DNA from: Thiotrichales bacterium
GTDB lineage: Bacteria > Pseudomonadota > Gammaproteobacteria > Francisellales > CACEW01
Assembly (NCBI GenBank): GCA_947478525.1
Contig: CANJVU010000001.1
Coordinates: forward strand, 1 to 64,000
Reading direction: 5' to 3'
Length of the DNA stretch: 64,000 nt
In this document: in pieces, positions 52,354 through 61,045 of the stretch
Layout: every line of letters starts with the position of its first letter
Position numbering within the stretch: the first letter of the stretch is position 1
Position numbers and translations under genes: made by a program
The notes under the pieces: generated by a model
What the model saw: the letters and a program-made list of their open reading frames with translations, nothing else
What the model was told of the DNA's origin: nothing
The model's database searches: none

Positions 52354-53695
52354 GAACCAAATAAATTCCTACATTACTGAACTGACTTGGGATGAAATTG
52401 CCAAGGAAGTGGATGCCGTCAACTCAGAATTAGCTACGCTGATTAATGAGCTATCGCCTGATAAATCTTATAAACTCTATCGGGTGCGCTATAAGTATGG
52501 CAGTGAGGCACTACATGAGGGGATTCTACATTTGCCGAATGAACAAGGTGACATGCAATCGATTCACGATATTGACTTACCTAAAACCTTTAAAGATGAC
52601 TTGCTATATAACTTCGGATCAAACCCTACCAGCTTGATTTTAAAAAATACGTTTGAAATGTACTTACCGTTAAGTGATCGCATCATACCTCTCTATGGAT
52701 TGATGCCAACAGGAAAATTGTTCGGCACGTGGTGGGTGCTAAGCAATCAGCAATCCTATCAGCCAACTTTTTCCTGGCACATGTCTGCGGGTACGCGCTC
52801 GACATTTATGTTGCCTAAGGTTTCCAATAAAGCCAACCATCAAAAATTACAAAAAATGTTTGGCTTTAGAACCGAAGCACCGGCACAAATAATTGACCAG
52901 TGGAATGTATTTCGTCAAATTGCCAACCATCCTCAATATGGTGAACCATGGGAAGCTGAAGTTCTATATTTTTCTGGAGAATGGTTTAAACACTTGGATG
53001 ATGTGCATTGGGCAAAATTTAAAAACCATCTGTTTCAAGAAGCTTGGGACACTAGTGACTACTGGCGATACCAGTTCATCGATAATTTATTATATTCTTT
53101 TATACAGTCCCAACGAGGCATTCGCTTTACACCTTTTGCACTAGACACACTTAAACACCTCCTTGCCATTGCCATGGGTGTATATCAAGGCTTTTTTCCA
53201 GCACAAGATGAACTGGCAATACCCTACCGTCGCATTCAAGATGCATATGTAAATATTTATCAACTAAACCCTCTGATTCCAACCGTTATGGTTCCAAAAA
53301 TATTTAATCTGAAAGATCCTTCTCTGCACTCAGTAGCTTACTACTCACTCAACTACCCAACAGCACCGGCGTTTTCTCCAAAAAACCAACAAAACTCAAG
53401 CATGATTTCAGATTTGCAAGAGGTGAAAGCTACCTACGAGCGCTATATTAAAGGGTTGGAATTGTGTAAGGTTCAATTAGAACCAAGTAAATTGGCTGAA
53501 GTTGTTAAACGCACTCTTTTTAACTATATTCATTCTGATGCTGGAGAACAGCACACGGACATTCAATTATCCGATGTTGTATCTCAATTAGATCCCATTT
53601 TTGCGGATGCTAATGGCTACCCCAAAAACACTGAATTCGCTAAAAATTCACCGTTTTTTAAGGGTTGCATCCGCATCTCGCTGAAAAACGAATAG
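52352..53695 (+). CDS. Conserved-looking protein of unknown function
   Basis: 447 aa, not recognised. It is soluble, rich in aromatic residues and without signal peptide or membrane helix. The N-terminal third reads like a mixed alpha/beta domain (YKLYRVRYKYGSEALHEGIL), the middle is helical (WRYQFIDNLLYSFIQSQRG) and the end carries a charged helix. The start lacks a ribosome site but fits the frame. It is divergent from the POT gene (59-bp gap), and its last 48 bp overlap the methyltransferase gene on the other strand. Confidence 0.75.
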   Translation: MNQINSYITELTWDEIAKEVDAVNSELATLINELSPDKSYKLYRVRYKYGSEALHEGILHLPNEQGDMQSIHDIDLPKTFKDDLLYNFGSNPTSLILKNTFEMYLPLSDRIIPLYGLMPTGKLFGTWWVLSNQQSYQPTFSWHMSAGTRSTFMLPKVSNKANHQKLQKMFGFRTEAPAQIIDQWNVFRQIANHPQYGEPWEAEVLYFSGEWFKHLDDVHWAKFKNHLFQEAWDTSDYWRYQFIDNLLYSFIQSQRGIRFTPFALDTLKHLLAIAMGVYQGFFPAQDELAIPYRRIQDAYVNIYQLNPLIPTVMVPKIFNLKDPSLHSVAYYSLNYPTAPAFSPKNQQNSSMISDLQEVKATYERYIKGLELCKVQLEPSKLAEVVKRTLFNYIHSDAGEQHTDIQLSDVVSQLDPIFADANGYPKNTEFAKNSPFFKGCIRISLKNE

Positions 53696-54337
53696 CCGAC
53701 GAGGCACCTGAGTAGTGGTGTAATACTCTGTGAATTTCACTAATTTCAAATCAGCCTCACCTCCCATTTGAATCACCTCTTCAGGTGAGGGGCGGTAACC
53801 ACAAATGACAACTTCTTCATCAAAAATATTATATTCTTGTTGATTTTCAGCACTACCATTATTGGCCATTGGGCGTTCATGACAGGTGGTTTCAATAATG
53901 AGAGTGCCTTGAGAGTTAAGTAAACCAGCCAAATGCTTTATTACCAGTAGCTGCTCTTCACGCGAAAAATCCGAAATCCCTGACCACAGCCATAAAACAG
54001 CATCATATTTTTCTTGAGGAAAAAAACCCATCAGATCAGCATGAAAAATAGTTACAACATCATGATATTTTTGTTTTAAAATATTGCAACAATGCTCACT
54101 ACGTTCAATCGCATCTATTTCCCCCTTAAAACCTTGTGCCAAAAGATAGTCAAGAACACGACCATAATTGGCACCCACTTCTAATAGTTTTTTAGCTTCC
54201 CAAAGATAAGATTGAACAACAGATAGCTCAGGGCAACTCGCCAAGCCAGCATCTTCAACAAATTGAGATAAGTTTGCTCGCTCATAATAATTAGCATTCG
54301 TACGGTTATTCCAAGAAAAATTAGGGTTGATTTTCAT
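53648..54337 (-). CDS. SAM-dependent methyltransferase, class I
   Basis: About 229 aa from the ATG at 54337 (AAGG 5 bases upstream); in-frame TTG and ATG codons up to 54412 are alternatives without a ribosome site. Motif I is KKLLEVGANYGRVLDYL, followed by IDAIERSEHC (acidic end of beta 2), VTIFHADLMGF and the YDAVLWLWSGISDF region. The target, whether small molecule or protein, cannot be read. It converges on the unknown gene at 52352 with a 48-bp overlap. Confidence 0.8.
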   Translation of the reverse strand: MKINPNFSWNNRTNANYYERANLSQFVEDAGLASCPELSVVQSYLWEAKKLLEVGANYGRVLDYLLAQGFKGEIDAIERSEHCCNILKQKYHDVVTIFHADLMGFFPQEKYDAVLWLWSGISDFSREEQLLVIKHLAGLLNSQGTLIIETTCHERPMANNGSAENQQEYNIFDEEVVICGYRPSPEEVIQMGGEADLKLVKFTEYYTTTQVPRRLFVFQRDADATLKKR

Positions 54338-54451
54338 AAAAACCTTGCGCATAAGGGGAGTATTATGATAATATACTTCTCTCACAAAAAAGTCATTTAA
54401 TTTAGGAGACAAATATGCGCATTCCTTTCACAAAATAATCCATGCTTCGTT

Positions 54452-54490
54452 TAGAAAAATCCGGAAGCAGTTTATTTAACTGCCTCCGGA
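54452..54490 (-). terminator. Likely terminator of the rlmD-relA-holB operon
   Basis: TCCGGA-GCAGTT arms pair with AACTGC-TCCGGA (54460-54490) around a short AT loop, with one mismatch. On the minus strand the stem is followed by ATTTTTCT. It lies about 195 bp after holB. The 54338-54684 stretch holds no gene I can support. Confidence 0.6.
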
Positions 54491-54684
54491 AGACTCTCTC
54501 TAAAACACTAATAACTCCATTTCGTTACAACCCATTCAGCTTATTGTTTTTATTATTCACCAAACGCGTTGTAACTTCACCACTATATCTCACCACAAAA
54601 ATTTTTCCCTCCGCAATAGTTACTGAGTTGTTTTTTATCTAATCAAAACTGAAGAAATTTTAAAAACGCTATATCGCCATTAAA

Positions 54685-55428
54685 TTAGTGCGAAGAAACA
54701 TACTTACCCCACTCAATCAACAAATCCTCTAACATCAATTGGGGATTGAGATTGATCTGGCGATTGAGCATGGTTTTGACTTCGTAACAACGATCCAGAT
54801 ACGCAAACGCAGATGGTTTTAGATGCTGACGAATGTCTTGTTGTATCGCCATAATCAGCCAATCCACCAATTGAATCGATGGCAATGAGGTATACTTTGC
54901 AGCCATGGCGATCGGGTCTTCACGGTTTAATAAAGAAAGCGTAAAGGTGCTTTGCTCAACGGATTCATTGACCAGATTGCCATTACTCAACACCCAACGC
55001 TGGCAACGGCTGCGGATGGTTGGTAATAATAAATGCGGCGCATTGGAAAGTAACAAAATTAAGGTATTGGCGCCGGGCTCTTCCAATGATTTTAACAAGG
55101 CATTGGCCGAGGCAATGTTCATGCGATCGGCGGAGGGAATCACCACCACACGATAGCCGCCTTGCTGCGCGGTTTGGGTGAGGAATTCGCTGACACCGCG
55201 CACCGCATCGATTTTGATGAGTTCGGCCTTGCCTTCGGGTGACAGCCACATCAGATCAGGGTGACCATCTGGGCTATCGAACAGATGCTCGCCTTTTTCA
55301 TCGACGGCCAATAAATGCTTGGCGGCTTTTTTGGCAAAAGATTCGCCCTCGTTGCCCGTTAACAAAATGGCGTGGGGTAAGCGATTGGCTTGGTGAAGCT
55401 GGAGGAATTGTTGCCATAACTGATTCAT
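54685..55428 (-). CDS. holB: DNA polymerase III delta' subunit (short)
   Basis: 247 aa, shorter than the roughly 330 of E. coli. The clamp-loader hallmarks are AHAILLTGNEGESF (P-loop region), VVVIPSADRMNIASANALLKSLEEPG and LLSNAPHLLLPTIRSRCQRW. The usual four-Cys zinc module after the first helix is absent, and the C-terminal domain is brief. The ATG overlaps the relA stop (ATGA). Confidence 0.88.
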   Translation of the reverse strand: MNQLWQQFLQLHQANRLPHAILLTGNEGESFAKKAAKHLLAVDEKGEHLFDSPDGHPDLMWLSPEGKAELIKIDAVRGVSEFLTQTAQQGGYRVVVIPSADRMNIASANALLKSLEEPGANTLILLLSNAPHLLLPTIRSRCQRWVLSNGNLVNESVEQSTFTLSLLNREDPIAMAAKYTSLPSIQLVDWLIMAIQQDIRQHLKPSAFAYLDRCYEVKTMLNRQINLNPQLMLEDLLIEWGKYVSSH

Positions 55429-57467
55429 CGGTCCACCCTCTGTACCCCTGAAATTTTACGCAACAACACCAATACTTGGTTACACTGCTCGGCATTTTTG
55501 ACTTCGACCCGCAACTGCACATAGTTCAAGCCCAAGCGTTTATCAACATGGCTTTGTAAATTCAACAACCCCGCTTTTTCTTGCGATAAGACATGAGTGA
55601 TGTCGCGCATCAACTGCGCGTTACTGGTTTCTGCGATCAAGCGTACTAATACGGGAAAGTGACCAGAGGCGCTACCCCAATCAACATCCACCAAGCGTTC
55701 TGGCGATTTCTTTTGCATCATCTCCAACGTCTTACAACCTATTTTATGTACCGTCACACCACGACCCTGCGTGATATACCCCATCACGCCATCGCCCAGC
55801 ACGGGGTGACAGCAGCCGGCCATATGGAACATAAGGTTATCGACGCCTTGAATAATCAAACTGCCACGCGTGGTGTTTTGATGCGGCTTAGTCAATTCTG
55901 GTATTTCAACTTTGGGTTCGGGTTCAACCGGTATCTCAACCTTTTCCGGCAAGATCTCTTCTTCTTTTAACTGCTGACGAAACCAATGCTGAATCTTTTG
56001 TCTGGCGCGCAACGTATGAACATAATTGAGTTCTGGCCGCAACCAATCGCGACTGGGCTTAATTTCCTTGCCCGTGACAATTTCTACCCGCTGCCCGGTT
56101 TCCAAAGAAGTCGTCAACGGCACCATTTTGCCATCAACCTTGGCACCGCGACAACGGTGCCCGACTTCCGTATGCACATGATACGCAAAATCAACTGGCG
56201 TGGCGCCTTTGGCTAAGTCAACTACCAAGCCTTCTGGCGTCAATACATAGATGCGATCATCCATAACTTTATGGCGCATTTGTTCTACGCGCTCATCGCC
56301 CGCACCCAATTCTTTTTGCCAATCGAGCAAGCTACGCAACCAGGCAATGCGAGTTTCGTAGCTGGCATCATGGCGCACGCCTTCTTTATAACGCCAATGC
56401 GCCGCTACACCCATTTCTGATTCTTCATGCATACCATAGGTACGAATTTGAATCTCAATGGTTTTATGATTGGGCCCCAATACCACGGTATGAATCGAGC
56501 GATAACCATTTGATTTGGGTGTGGCAATATAATCAACGAACTCCGACGCCACCGGCTGCCACTGTTGGTGTACATAGCTCAGCGCGCGATAACAAGTGGA
56601 GACGTCATTCACCAAAATGCGCATGGCGCGCACATCAAACAGATGGTCAAAGTCCAGGTGCTTTTTCTGCATTTTACGCCAGATGCTGTATAAATGCTTG
56701 ATACGTCCCACGACCTCCGCTTGAATGCCATTGGCTTTCAAGCCTTTATTCAAAGCATCGATCATGGCCTGAATATACTGTTCACGATCGCGGCGTTTTT
56801 CATCCAGTGAATGAGAGATATCGAGATAGGCTTTGGGTTCGAGATAGCGAAACGCGCGATCTTCCAGCTCCCATTTGATCTGACCAATGCCCAAACGGTT
56901 GGCGAGTGGCGCGTAAATCGTCATCACTTCATACGCCAATACTTTTTGTTTGGCGGAGCTTAAAGTCTTGGCAAAACGCATCACATAAGCTCGTTCAACC
57001 AATTTCACCAATACCACCCGGACATCGTTGATCATCGCCAACAACATCTTACGCAAACGGTCAATCTGTTGATCTACGCCTGCGCCTTCGTTGTGTTTGC
57101 GCATCAACTGAATCGAATGCATCTCCAGCGCGCCTTGCACAATTTCGAGATATTCATGACCAAACTTCGCCTGTAAATCCGCGGGCTTAATGACGTCCTG
57201 TTCCAACAGCGGAAACAGCAATGCGGCCACGATGGTGTCATAACCCGCAGACAGCTCCACCAACATCGCCGCCATTTCAACGCCTTGCACCACCAGGGCA
57301 TGCTCAAACACCGTCTGAACTTGGCCATGTTCTTGTAAATAATCAAATGCCTGCTGGATCGCTTGCAGCTGCACTGGCGGATAATAATGTGTAAGCTCGG
57401 TTAGCCACTGTTGGGCATCAATAATTCCCAAAGTAGAACGCGGTGTGCGTGGCGTAGCAGGCAGCAT
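55425..57467 (-). CDS. relA: (p)ppGpp synthetase RelA
   Basis: 680 aa. The HD domain is degenerate: the region that reads HD in SpoT is LLFPLLEQ here, as in RelA, so hydrolysis is unlikely. The synthetase core is intact (RIKHLYSIWRKMQKK, FDVRAMRILV, TPKSNGYRSIHT and QIRTYGMHEESEMGVAAHW). TGS (YVLTPEGLVVDLAKGATPVDFAYHVHTEVG), a Cys-containing region (AGCCHPVLGD) and an ACT-like end follow. It makes the alarmone during amino-acid starvation on ribosomes. It lies 3 bp after rlmD. Confidence 0.95.
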   Translation of the reverse strand: MLPATPRTPRSTLGIIDAQQWLTELTHYYPPVQLQAIQQAFDYLQEHGQVQTVFEHALVVQGVEMAAMLVELSAGYDTIVAALLFPLLEQDVIKPADLQAKFGHEYLEIVQGALEMHSIQLMRKHNEGAGVDQQIDRLRKMLLAMINDVRVVLVKLVERAYVMRFAKTLSSAKQKVLAYEVMTIYAPLANRLGIGQIKWELEDRAFRYLEPKAYLDISHSLDEKRRDREQYIQAMIDALNKGLKANGIQAEVVGRIKHLYSIWRKMQKKHLDFDHLFDVRAMRILVNDVSTCYRALSYVHQQWQPVASEFVDYIATPKSNGYRSIHTVVLGPNHKTIEIQIRTYGMHEESEMGVAAHWRYKEGVRHDASYETRIAWLRSLLDWQKELGAGDERVEQMRHKVMDDRIYVLTPEGLVVDLAKGATPVDFAYHVHTEVGHRCRGAKVDGKMVPLTTSLETGQRVEIVTGKEIKPSRDWLRPELNYVHTLRARQKIQHWFRQQLKEEEILPEKVEIPVEPEPKVEIPELTKPHQNTTRGSLIIQGVDNLMFHMAGCCHPVLGDGVMGYITQGRGVTVHKIGCKTLEMMQKKSPERLVDVDWGSASGHFPVLVRLIAETSNAQLMRDITHVLSQEKAGLLNLQSHVDKRLGLNYVQLRVEVKNAEQCNQVLVLLRKISGVQRVDR

Positions 57468-57470
57468 TGG

Positions 57471-58817
57471 TCACTTCCTTTTGGTCAGGCTTTTGGTCAA
57501 TAAAGCGATCGATTCGACATGACTGGTGTGCGGGAACATGTCGAGCACACCGGCTTGCTCAAATCGATAACCATGTTCATGTACCAATATACCAACATCG
57601 CGCGCTAAAGTCGCGGGGTTGCAGGATACATAGACAATGCGTTCAATCGGCAATGCGCCTAGAATCCGGACCGCTGCTTCGGCACCGGCACGCGGGGGGT
57701 CGAGTAATATTTTATTAAAGCCCTTTTGTAAGAATGCTTCTTTGCCCGTGATTTCAAACAAATTGGCGGCAAAAAATTCGGCATGATGAATATCATTGTG
57801 GCGCGCATTGGCCAAAGCCCTCACCACCATCGGTTCGTCACCTTCCACACCCACAACATAGCCAACTTGGCGTGCGATCGGCAAACTAAAATTACCTAAC
57901 CCACAAAATAAATCTAACACGCGATCACTCTGTTGCAGTTGCAGCAATTCAAGGGCGCGATCAACCATCTTACGATTAACACCCATGTTCACCTGGGTAA
58001 AATCACCCGGTTCAAATTGGATTTCAACGTTATGACTGTCCAATCGATACGACATTGGCTCACGAACCTTCGGCCACAACAAATGTACGGTATCCGGCCC
58101 TTTCGGTTGTAGATAAATCCACAAGCCGCGTTGTTCCCCAAACTGCGCCAATACCTGCAGATCATGTTCGGATAACGGCACCAAATGGCGTATAATCAAG
58201 GCGGTACGATGGTCATCCACCGCCACTTCAATTTGTGGAATTTCTGCGGCAGCATCCAAGGTACCAAAGACTTCGCGCCACTCACCAATATGCGGCCCCA
58301 CGGATGGCGGCAAGATCTCGCAGGATTTCATGTCCATCAAAAACCGGCCATTATTCTCGCGAAAGCCAATCAACACGCCACCTTTTTTCGAGACATGACG
58401 CACGCCTAATCGTGCTTTTAAACGATACGCCCAAGGGTCTGCCTGCACCGGCGGCAACCAGGCTTCGGGCTGAACCTTACCAAAATGCAGTAACTGCTCG
58501 GCCAATACCGTTTGTTTATAGGCAATTTGTTTTTCTGGCGACAGATGCTGCAACACACAACCACCACACGCGCCATAGACGGGGCATTTGGCAACGACTC
58601 GATCCGGCGAAGCGACCAACACCTCGGTCATGTGCCCTTCGGCATAACGCCCTTTTTGTTCGGTATAGCGCATCATCACGGTTTCACCTGGCAATGCACC
58701 CGTGACAAAAGTAATCTTGCCATCGACCGTGGCAATGCCGCGACCATCATGATCCATTTTTTCAATCTGTACCTGTACCGGCACATCTGATATTTTTTTA
58801 AAGCGCCTTTTCGACAT
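57471..58817 (-). CDS. rlmD: 23S rRNA (uracil-1939-C5)-methyltransferase
   Basis: About 448 aa. A TRAM domain (about 10-70) is followed by an iron-sulfur site (KCPVYGACGGCVLQHL plus a later Cys in MKSCEILP), the SAM site (LDLFCGLGNFSLP) and the catalytic Cys in YVSCNPATLARD. Tandem ATGs occur; the second has GGAG 6 bases before it. It precedes relA, as in E. coli. Confidence 0.96.
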   Translation of the reverse strand: MSKRRFKKISDVPVQVQIEKMDHDGRGIATVDGKITFVTGALPGETVMMRYTEQKGRYAEGHMTEVLVASPDRVVAKCPVYGACGGCVLQHLSPEKQIAYKQTVLAEQLLHFGKVQPEAWLPPVQADPWAYRLKARLGVRHVSKKGGVLIGFRENNGRFLMDMKSCEILPPSVGPHIGEWREVFGTLDAAAEIPQIEVAVDDHRTALIIRHLVPLSEHDLQVLAQFGEQRGLWIYLQPKGPDTVHLLWPKVREPMSYRLDSHNVEIQFEPGDFTQVNMGVNRKMVDRALELLQLQQSDRVLDLFCGLGNFSLPIARQVGYVVGVEGDEPMVVRALANARHNDIHHAEFFAANLFEITGKEAFLQKGFNKILLDPPRAGAEAAVRILGALPIERIVYVSCNPATLARDVGILVHEHGYRFEQAGVLDMFPHTSHVESIALLTKSLTKRK

Positions 58818-58870
58818 CATTAACTCCGTGTATACTGTCTTCCGTTCATCAACATTGTACGGAAAACATC

Positions 58871-59458
58871 ATGTTTCAATCATATACTGTATTACCGACC
58901 TATAGCTTACAGAAACATACGCCATTTTACCATCCAGAACGTCCAAATGATGTGGTTAATTTGGATAGCCCTGCAAAGAACGTATTCACTGACTTTGTCA
59001 ATAAACCACCAGAAACCACTCGTCCAGGCGCCTCCTTAGAACAAGCGTTAAATCAAATGATTGTTACAAAAGTGAAGTCATTGCTGGTGATTGACGACGA
59101 TGAAGATGTGGTTGGGTTGATTTCCAGCAAACATATTCACAGCCCAGAAATTCCCAAAATCGCCCAACAACATGATACCTCAGCAAAAGAGTTATCCGTC
59201 AGCACCATCATGACGCCAGTGGACAAACTTAAAACCATTGACATCACTGATTTAAGCAATGCTCGCGTAGGCCATATCGCACGTTTAATCCGTGATCTCG
59301 GTGTACAACACCTGTTGGTTATTGAAAAAAACCCTGAAAGTTCACAGCAAATCGTACGGGGTATTCTTTCCGCTTCGCGCCTGAGCCGGCAATTGGGCAT
59401 GCCTATCTTGAATGATTTTACCTCGCACAGCCTTTCAGACATGAATAAACTCAAATAA
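58871..59458 (+). CDS. Two-CBS-domain protein
   Basis: 195 aa with two CBS domains at about residues 38-105 (SLEQALNQMIVTKVKSLLVID, GLISSKHI) and 120-185 (LSNARVGHIARLIRDLGVQHLLVIE, GILSASRLS). CBS pairs bind adenine nucleotides as sensors; there is no effector domain here. Divergent from rlmD. Confidence 0.88.
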   Translation: MFQSYTVLPTYSLQKHTPFYHPERPNDVVNLDSPAKNVFTDFVNKPPETTRPGASLEQALNQMIVTKVKSLLVIDDDEDVVGLISSKHIHSPEIPKIAQQHDTSAKELSVSTIMTPVDKLKTIDITDLSNARVGHIARLIRDLGVQHLLVIEKNPESSQQIVRGILSASRLSRQLGMPILNDFTSHSLSDMNKLK

Positions 59459-59482
59459 GCTAAAAATAGCGTTTGCTCTGTG

Positions 59483-59511
59483 TTGACAATACCAAAGGTC
59501 AACTATAAAAT
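59483..59511 (+). promoter_or_regulatory. Promoter of tRNA-Asn
   Basis: TTGACA (59483-59488), 17 bp, TAAAAT (59506-59511), with an overlapping TATAAA at 59504. It lies 36 bp before the mature tRNA and has a consensus -35. Confidence 0.75.
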
Positions 59512-59547
59512 AGCCGCCTGTGTTGATGACCAACCACAACACGCTGT

Positions 59548-59623
59548 TCCCCGATAGCTCAGTTGGTAGAGCAAATGACTGTTAATCATTGGGTCACTGG
59601 TTCGAGTCCAGTTCGGGGAGCCA
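59548..59623 (+). tRNA. tRNA-Asn (anticodon GUU)
   Basis: 76-nt cloverleaf. The acceptor TCCCCGA pairs with TCGGGGA, the D arm contains AGCTCAGTTGGTAGAGC, the anticodon GTT is at 59581-59583, the T arm is CTGGTTCGAGTCCAG, and CCA is encoded. Confidence 0.98.
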
Positions 59624-59668
59624 ATTAAATCAAGGGTTTCAAGAAAACCACCAAATCCAAAAACCCCC

Positions 59669-59691
59669 ACGGGGTAACAAACGGGGTAACA
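59669..59691 (+). repeat. Tandem 12-bp direct repeat after tRNA-Asn
   Basis: ACGGGGTAACA occurs at 59669-59679 and again at 59681-59691. GGGGTAAC-type short repeats just after tRNA genes are often left where tyrosine-recombinase elements insert. No integrase gene is visible here, so an attachment-site role is only a possibility. Confidence 0.5.
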
Positions 59692-59753
59692 TTTCAGAGC
59701 CTGTTTTTTGAACTCATCGAAAAATGAGGCAATAATACCGCTCATGATTGAGC

Positions 59754-59783
59754 TTGGCATCAGCAGAATCACTCTGGTATATT
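59754..59783 (+). promoter_or_regulatory. Promoter of the HU gene
   Basis: TTGGCA (59754-59759) and TATATT (59778-59783) are 18 bp apart, 34 bp before the ATG. AAAGGA provides the ribosome site. Confidence 0.5.
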
Positions 59784-59816
59784 CAACATCGCCCCTAAAC
59801 CAAAAAAGGAACTCTC

Positions 59817-60092
59817 ATGAATAAGGCACAATTGGTCGAATCCATCGCAAAAGAAGCTGATATCAACAAATCAGAAGCTGAAAAAATCTTGAATGCCACC
59901 ATTGCTGTTATCAGCAAGAACTTGAAGAAAGCGGGTAAAATTCAGATTATTGGATTCGGCAGCTTTGAAGTACGCCAACGTGCTGCACGTAATGGTCGCA
60001 ACCCAAAAACTGGCGCAACTATCAAAATTAAGGCTTCAAAATCTGCAGCGTTTGTTGCCGGTAAAGCATTAAAAGAGGCGGTTAATAAATAA
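59817..60092 (+). CDS. DNA-binding protein HU
   Basis: 91 aa, full length. MNKAQLVESIAKEADINKSEA, the IQIIGFGSFEVRQRAARNGRNPKTG arm and FVAGKALKEAVNK are canonical HU. It bends and compacts DNA in the nucleoid. Whether it is the main chromosomal copy or belongs to the adjacent element cannot be told from sequence alone. Confidence 0.96.
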   Translation: MNKAQLVESIAKEADINKSEAEKILNATIAVISKNLKKAGKIQIIGFGSFEVRQRAARNGRNPKTGATIKIKASKSAAFVAGKALKEAVNK

Positions 60093-60121
60093 TCTAATTC
60101 TTTAAAAATCTTACAACCCAA

Positions 60122-60188
60122 GATGGCACAGAGTATTTCTAGAATCGACTCCTCTGAATAGTCTCTCTCGTTACTACTCTGAGCCATC
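60122..60188. terminator. Long inverted repeat between HU and the accessory module
   Basis: GATGGCACAGAGTA (60122-60135) pairs with TACTCTGAGCCATC (60175-60188), 13 of 14 bases, around a 39-base loop. It lies between convergent genes, and a short T-rich stretch follows on each side. A bidirectional terminator is likely. Confidence 0.5.
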
Positions 60189-60219
60189 CTTTTCATTATA
60201 CCTTAGCTCAACACCGCCC

Positions 60220-60510
60220 TTATAGCCTGTTATAGATATGCTGGGTTGCCTCATCTCTTAAACTATTCTCAGATGTTTTCGCCACTGAAACAATCAAAAA
60301 ACAATCATCCACTAGGTTTTGTATCCTATGCCTGATTGACGCAACCTGCCCCACCGTAAGCTTTAAGTCATAGCGTTCTTCTAATATGCGCTGATCACTA
60401 TCCAAAAACGAGTCGAGATTGGAAAACGAGCAAACACAACGAGAACCCTGTGCCTTGTACAGTTTACCGAATGCAACGGCACTCAGCGTTTTAAAAACCA
60501 ACTTACCCAT
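60220..60510 (-). CDS. Small protein of unknown function
   Basis: 96 aa, not recognised. It is soluble, with a Cys pair (RCVCSF) and a charged helical end. It lies 9 bp after the gene at 60520 and is the last gene of a - strand operon with the DNA methylase. Confidence 0.6.
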   Translation of the reverse strand: MGKLVFKTLSAVAFGKLYKAQGSRCVCSFSNLDSFLDSDQRILEERYDLKLTVGQVASIRHRIQNLVDDCFLIVSVAKTSENSLRDEATQHIYNRL

Positions 60511-60519
60511 ATTGCCACC

Positions 60520-61026
60520 TCACTCAATAAAATGATCGATAATAAAACAATCATCCGGCGGAATTTTCTGGATATACGCTTCCACCGCTGCCGTTATAAT
60601 CACGTCGAGATGCGTATCTCGGTCAAGCTCAAACTCTTGCAAGAAACGCCTAATTGCATCACTTGGGTGCAGCGACTTGAGCCGTGGATACACCCAGTAT
60701 CGAAAAACCACCCCTGGCGGGATCGTTGGGCATGGGTTGACGTGATATAGCTGCAACACATCCACGCAGCTGCACAGCAACCAAATCCGCACTTCATCAC
60801 TGCCCTGTCGATTCGCCAGGGCAGTCATTTGTGCAAGGGTCACGGTTTCATACCTGCCATATCTTGCTAAACTGTCATTGAATATTCGCACCACCTGACT
60901 AGGATCGTCAGGTATCTTAAGCACCGCCGCAAATAACATTGCGGCGATATCTTTTGATGATTCATTTTCTTTTGTGATATCTTGTGTTTTCATCTTGGCT
61001 TTATCCTTTAATAATGTGTCTAACAT
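60520..61026 (-). CDS. Protein of unknown function
   Basis: About 168 aa from the ATG at 61026 (GGGGGT upstream; a GTG five codons earlier is an alternative). Mostly helical and acidic (MKTQDITKENESSKDIAAML), not recognised. It lies 19 bp after the methylase stop. Confidence 0.65.
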   Translation of the reverse strand: MLDTLLKDKAKMKTQDITKENESSKDIAAMLFAAVLKIPDDPSQVVRIFNDSLARYGRYETVTLAQMTALANRQGSDEVRIWLLCSCVDVLQLYHVNPCPTIPPGVVFRYWVYPRLKSLHPSDAIRRFLQEFELDRDTHLDVIITAAVEAYIQKIPPDDCFIIDHFIE

Positions 61027-61045
61027 AGCAATCACCCCCACCGGC

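Noticed and set aside
54523..54575. GTTACAAC / GTTGTAAC inverted repeat
   Set aside because: Arms are only 8 bp and 37 bases apart, no gene nearby to control.
59503..59772. 89-aa - strand frame with SPNWTRTSDP
   Set aside because: It is the reverse reading of tRNA-Asn, a well-known false gene.
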